A stretch of 15,566 nucleotides of DNA, taken from an uncultured Collinsella sp. Its GTDB lineage: Bacteria > Actinomycetota > Coriobacteriia > Coriobacteriales > Coriobacteriaceae. The position numbers were made by a program, and so were the translations under genes. The notes under the pieces were generated by a model. It was not told the DNA's origin and did no database searches. It saw nothing but the letters and a program-made list of their open reading frames with translations. Positions 13,132 to 15,566 of the stretch are shown one piece after another. The stretch's first letter is position 1, and every line of letters begins with the position of its first letter. The stretch covers positions 1 to 15,566 of the forward strand of contig CABRIF010000056.1 in NCBI GenBank assembly GCA_902470925.1, given 5' to 3'.

Positions 13132-14691
13132 TTAGGGTTCGGTTTGCGACGAAGAGCGGATGGCTTCGGGCACCGCGGGGGCTGGGGCCGAGACCGTGGC
13201 GGGCGTCAGGACCGCGACGGGTGCGGAAGGGGCGGAGTCTGAGGCCGTGGTGGCTGCGGCGGACATGGAAGTCGTGGCGGACGTGGGGGCCGAAACTGCA
13301 GCGGATGCCGAGGCTGCAGCGGGCACCGGAGCCGCGGCGGCGCAGGGGCGAAAATCGGCCGTGAAGCAGAATGTGCCGGCTGCTGCATCGACTTCACAGG
13401 AGACGCCAAGCGCATCGAGGGCCGACTTGACCAGATAGAGGCCGAGACCCGTCCCGCCGCTGTCGGCCGAGCGCGACGGATCCGGCCGGAAGAACGCCTC
13501 GAACAGCCGCGCCGCATCCTCGGACGAAATCGGACCGCAGGGATTCTCAACCGTGAGCACCCCGCCGCTCAGGCGAACCTCAACACAAGAGCCCGCGGGG
13601 GCATGGAGCGCGGCGTTGGCGAGCACGTTGTCCAGGGCAAGCTCGATCTGATGGCGATGGGCTCGAACGGGGAAGGGCTCCGCATCGGAAACCCGCAGGT
13701 CCACTGTGCGCCCTTCAGCGAGCGACAGCACCCGTGTGCGGGCGCGGGTGACCTCGTCGGCAAGGTCGAGCTCCTCCACAGCACCCGCCGACTCGTCGAC
13801 GCGGGCCGCCTCCAGCATTTCGCGCACGAGGATATCCATGCGGTCGACAGCTGCAATCACCTGCGGCAGGTGCGCACCGTGATCCGAGAAGTCCCCGATG
13901 CCGAGCATCATGCCCTCCGCCTGGGCGCGGGCAACCGCGAGCGGGGTTTTGAGCTCATGGGACGCCGCCGCGAAAAAAACTCGCCGCCGGAGCTCGCGGC
14001 TACGCGCCTCGGCAGCATCGCGCGCCAGCTCGGCGTTGGCGCGCTCGAGCCCGCCGATCGTCTCCATCAGACGGTCGGCCATCGAATTCAGGCTCCGCGC
14101 CAGCGTGCCCAGCTCGTCGGCGCGGCGTTCGTCGGCACGCCACGTCATGTCGAGGCGCGCCAATCTCCCCGATATGTCGGAAAGCACGACGACCGGTCGG
14201 GCAACGAGGCGGCTGCACGCCCATGAGACGACCAGCGATACCGCCGCAATCAGCGCGAGGGCCGGAGCGAAGAGCCTGCCGAACGCGCCGCCGATCGCCT
14301 CGAGGGTGCCCGACGCATCCGTGATGCCCAGATAGGCCTGCCGCCCATCCGCAAGCTCCACGGACGTCGCGATCGTATAGGCTGCCTCTGCACCGGCAGG
14401 CGGTTCGGCACCGAACGCACGCGTTGAACCGTCGATGGTCACCGACACGACCGCCGCGTTGCGCGCGGCCCACTCCCCGGCCACCCGGTAGAGCTCATCT
14501 GGCGTGACCCCCTCGGCCTGCGCCATGAGCGCGTCCACAGCCTTCTGCGTGCCTGCCGCGGTAACGGCGCCGTAGCTTTCGGGGAACACTGCGGCAACGA
14601 TCAGGTATAGACCGATGCAGCTTGCCGTGAGGGCAGCGAACACCAACAGGAACACCTTGGCCGTTATGCTCTCAGAGATCTTTCGGAACAC
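13132..14691 (-). CDS. Sensor histidine kinase
   Basis: 519-residue membrane kinase, partner of the response regulator encoded just upstream. Layout: membrane segment about 13-35, extracytoplasmic sensor region about 37-138, second segment about 141-160, HAMP region about 161-215, coiled stretch to 235, then phosphoacceptor His245 in AAASHELKTPL. The ATPase domain shows the N-box LDNVLANAALHA (353-364) and G2 box GGTGLGLYLVK (412-422). The usual G1 Asp-x-Gly is replaced by VENPCGPIS (381-389). After about residue 450 the protein ends in an Ala/Ser/Thr/Pro-rich tail of about 70 residues with no recognisable domain, unusual for this family. The GTG start at 14691 overlaps the end of the regulator gene by 20 bases, so translation is probably coupled. 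Confidence 0.93.
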   Translation of the reverse strand: MFRKISESITAKVFLLVFAALTASCIGLYLIVAAVFPESYGAVTAAGTQKAVDALMAQAEGVTPDELYRVAGEWAARNAAVVSVTIDGSTRAFGAEPPAGAEAAYTIATSVELADGRQAYLGITDASGTLEAIGGAFGRLFAPALALIAAVSLVVSWACSRLVARPVVVLSDISGRLARLDMTWRADERRADELGTLARSLNSMADRLMETIGGLERANAELARDAAEARSRELRRRVFFAAASHELKTPLAVARAQAEGMMLGIGDFSDHGAHLPQVIAAVDRMDILVREMLEAARVDESAGAVEELDLADEVTRARTRVLSLAEGRTVDLRVSDAEPFPVRAHRHQIELALDNVLANAALHAPAGSCVEVRLSGGVLTVENPCGPISSEDAARLFEAFFRPDPSRSADSGGTGLGLYLVKSALDALGVSCEVDAAAGTFCFTADFRPCAAAAPVPAAASASAAVSAPTSATTSMSAAATTASDSAPSAPVAVLTPATVSAPAPAVPEAIRSSSQTEP

Positions 14692-15364
14692 GGTAGCCCA
14701 CGCCCCTCACCGTCTCGATCACGTCGTAGCCCGCCTTGCGCCGGATGTTCATCACATGCAGCTTGGCCGACCCTTCCGCCCCCGCCCAATGGCACTCATC
14801 GCCGGCGGCTATCGCAGCAATCTCGGCGTGGCCGAACACCCTGCCCGGACGCGCCGCCATCCTCAGCAGAATGTCGAACTCGCTCCGCGTGAGCGCAAGC
14901 GCCGCTCCTGCGCGCCGCGCCTCACGCGCATCCGGGTCCATCTGCAGATCGCCCACGCACAGCGGCTCCGCGGCGCGCTCCCGGGCATGTGGCTTCTCAG
15001 ACGAAGCACGGCGCAGCAGTGCCCGAGCCCGCTCCAACAGCACGGGGAGCGAGAACGGTTTGGTCACGTAATCGTCAGCGAGCAGGCGAAACGCGCGTAG
15101 CTGGTCGTCCTCGGCGGAGAGGGCCGTGAGGACCATGATGGGGACGGCGCTTTTGGCGCGTATCGCCTCGCACAGCGCAAACCCGTCGATCTTGGGCATC
15201 ATCACATCAAGGATTACCAGGTCGAAGCGCCCGCGCTCGAACGCCTGCAGGCCCGCGAGGCCATCGGGAGCGCCCACGGTCTCGAAGCCGGCGTGCTCGA
15301 ACAGCTGCACCAGCACGTCGAGCAGACCCGGCTCGTCTTCCGCTATCAGTATCCTGTGGGGCAC
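14672..15364 (-). CDS. OmpR-family response regulator
   Basis: 230-residue DNA-binding regulator. The receiver domain (about 3-118) has the acidic pair Glu9-Asp10, phosphoacceptor Asp53 in LVILDVMMP, Thr80 and Lys102 in YVTKPF. The usual GADDY before it reads LADDY. The C-terminal winged helix (about 133-228) shows LTRSEFDILL (158-167) and the closing VRGVGYRVPKDL (219-230). The GTG at 15364 is chosen because GGGAGG lies six bases upstream and the receiver begins right after it. The frame is open to an ATG at 15520, but the added 52 residues do not resemble a receiver domain. First gene of the regulator-kinase-permease-ATPase set, which it most likely controls. Confidence 0.95.
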   Translation of the reverse strand: MPHRILIAEDEPGLLDVLVQLFEHAGFETVGAPDGLAGLQAFERGRFDLVILDVMMPKIDGFALCEAIRAKSAVPIMVLTALSAEDDQLRAFRLLADDYVTKPFSLPVLLERARALLRRASSEKPHARERAAEPLCVGDLQMDPDAREARRAGAALALTRSEFDILLRMAARPGRVFGHAEIAAIAAGDECHWAGAEGSAKLHVMNIRRKAGYDVIETVRGVGYRVPKDL

Positions 15365-15378
15365 AACCCGCCTCCCGT

Positions 15379-15441
15379 TCCTTGGAGTATTGTCCGTTTC
15401 GCGCTCCTTGGGGCGCAAGGCGTCTCGCATCCTTTGGGGCG
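15379..15441. promoter_or_regulatory. Three TCCTTGG-type direct repeats over the regulator promoter
   Basis: TCCTTGGAG (15379), TCCTTGGGGCG (15405) and TCCTTTGGGGCG (15430) are spaced 26 and 25 bases apart and straddle the candidate start, spacer/-35 and upstream region. The middle copy also forms a small inverted repeat CCTTG/CAAGG (15406-15420). They could be operator sites for the regulator encoded here. Beyond them, 15442-15566 shows no gene or clear signal. Confidence 0.35.
15389..15418 (-). promoter_or_regulatory. Candidate promoter of the two-component/ABC operon
   Basis: On the minus strand TTGCGC (15418-15413), 18-base spacer, then GACAAT (15394-15389) make a moderate sigma-70-like promoter. 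The start would fall near 15382, about 18 bases ahead of the GTG and just before its GGGAGG site. Confidence 0.35.
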
Positions 15442-15566
15442 TTGGCCACCCCAGCACATGAACGATTCCGCGAACACCCATTCTCAACAGAAGCGCAGCC
15501 CACTTCCCCTCCCCACGCACCTTTCCCGATGCCGCAGCTCACCAGCAGCCGAAAGCGCAATCTACC

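Noticed and set aside
1..15566. tRNA or rRNA genes
   Set aside because: No cloverleaf with a GTTCRANNC-type T-arm in a fitting context and no rRNA-like stretch was noticed; the many GGGTTCG motifs belong to the repeat arrays.

Overview
The window is GC-rich, tightly packed bacterial DNA. The gene order glmU-prs-pth, the GC-rich codon use, the ATGA/GTGA overlaps and the families of short intergenic repeats point to a high-GC Gram-positive, most likely a member of the Coriobacteriia (Collinsella/Olsenella-like). The lineage is inferred from gene content and style, not from a marker gene.

Layout. Positions 1-883 hold no credible gene. They carry an array of 30-31 bp repeats that run forward to about 395, meet a 21-nt core (396-416), then continue as reverse complements at an exact 30-bp step up to the stop codon of a CPA2-type cation/proton antiporter (888-2438, minus). 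Upstream of it on the same strand lies an ECF-type vitamin/metal uptake module transcribed ecfT (5248-6114), fused double ATPase ecfA (3410-5251), S component (2637-3410), with 3-4 base stop/start overlaps. Divergent from ecfT is the housekeeping set glmU (6311-7711), prs (7853-8839) and pth (9429-10058), covering UDP-GlcNAc synthesis, PRPP synthesis and peptidyl-tRNA recycling. The prs-pth gap of nearly 600 bp is filled by a second repeat family (core GGGGACGGGGTCGTTTCGT, at least eight copies in both orientations), and pth appears to have its own promoter.

After pth come nested GC-rich hairpins (10057-10208), a frameshifted remnant of a membrane-protein gene (about 10163-10477, minus), and a second copy of the inverted-array element (10478-10757). 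Its core matches that of the first copy but lies in the opposite orientation. Two 41-bp direct repeats with GC-rich hairpins (10783-10869) follow. The right end, all minus strand, is a response regulator (14672-15364), a histidine kinase (13132-14691), a MacB/FtsX-type permease (11560-13035) and its LolD/MacB-like ATPase (10893-11549). This looks like a two-component system controlling its own ABC exporter or envelope-stress transporter.

The most unusual content is the noncoding DNA: two oppositely oriented copies of one composite element (30-bp forward array, conserved 21-nt core, 30-bp reverse array), each next to the 3' ends of genes, with a different repeat family lying between them.
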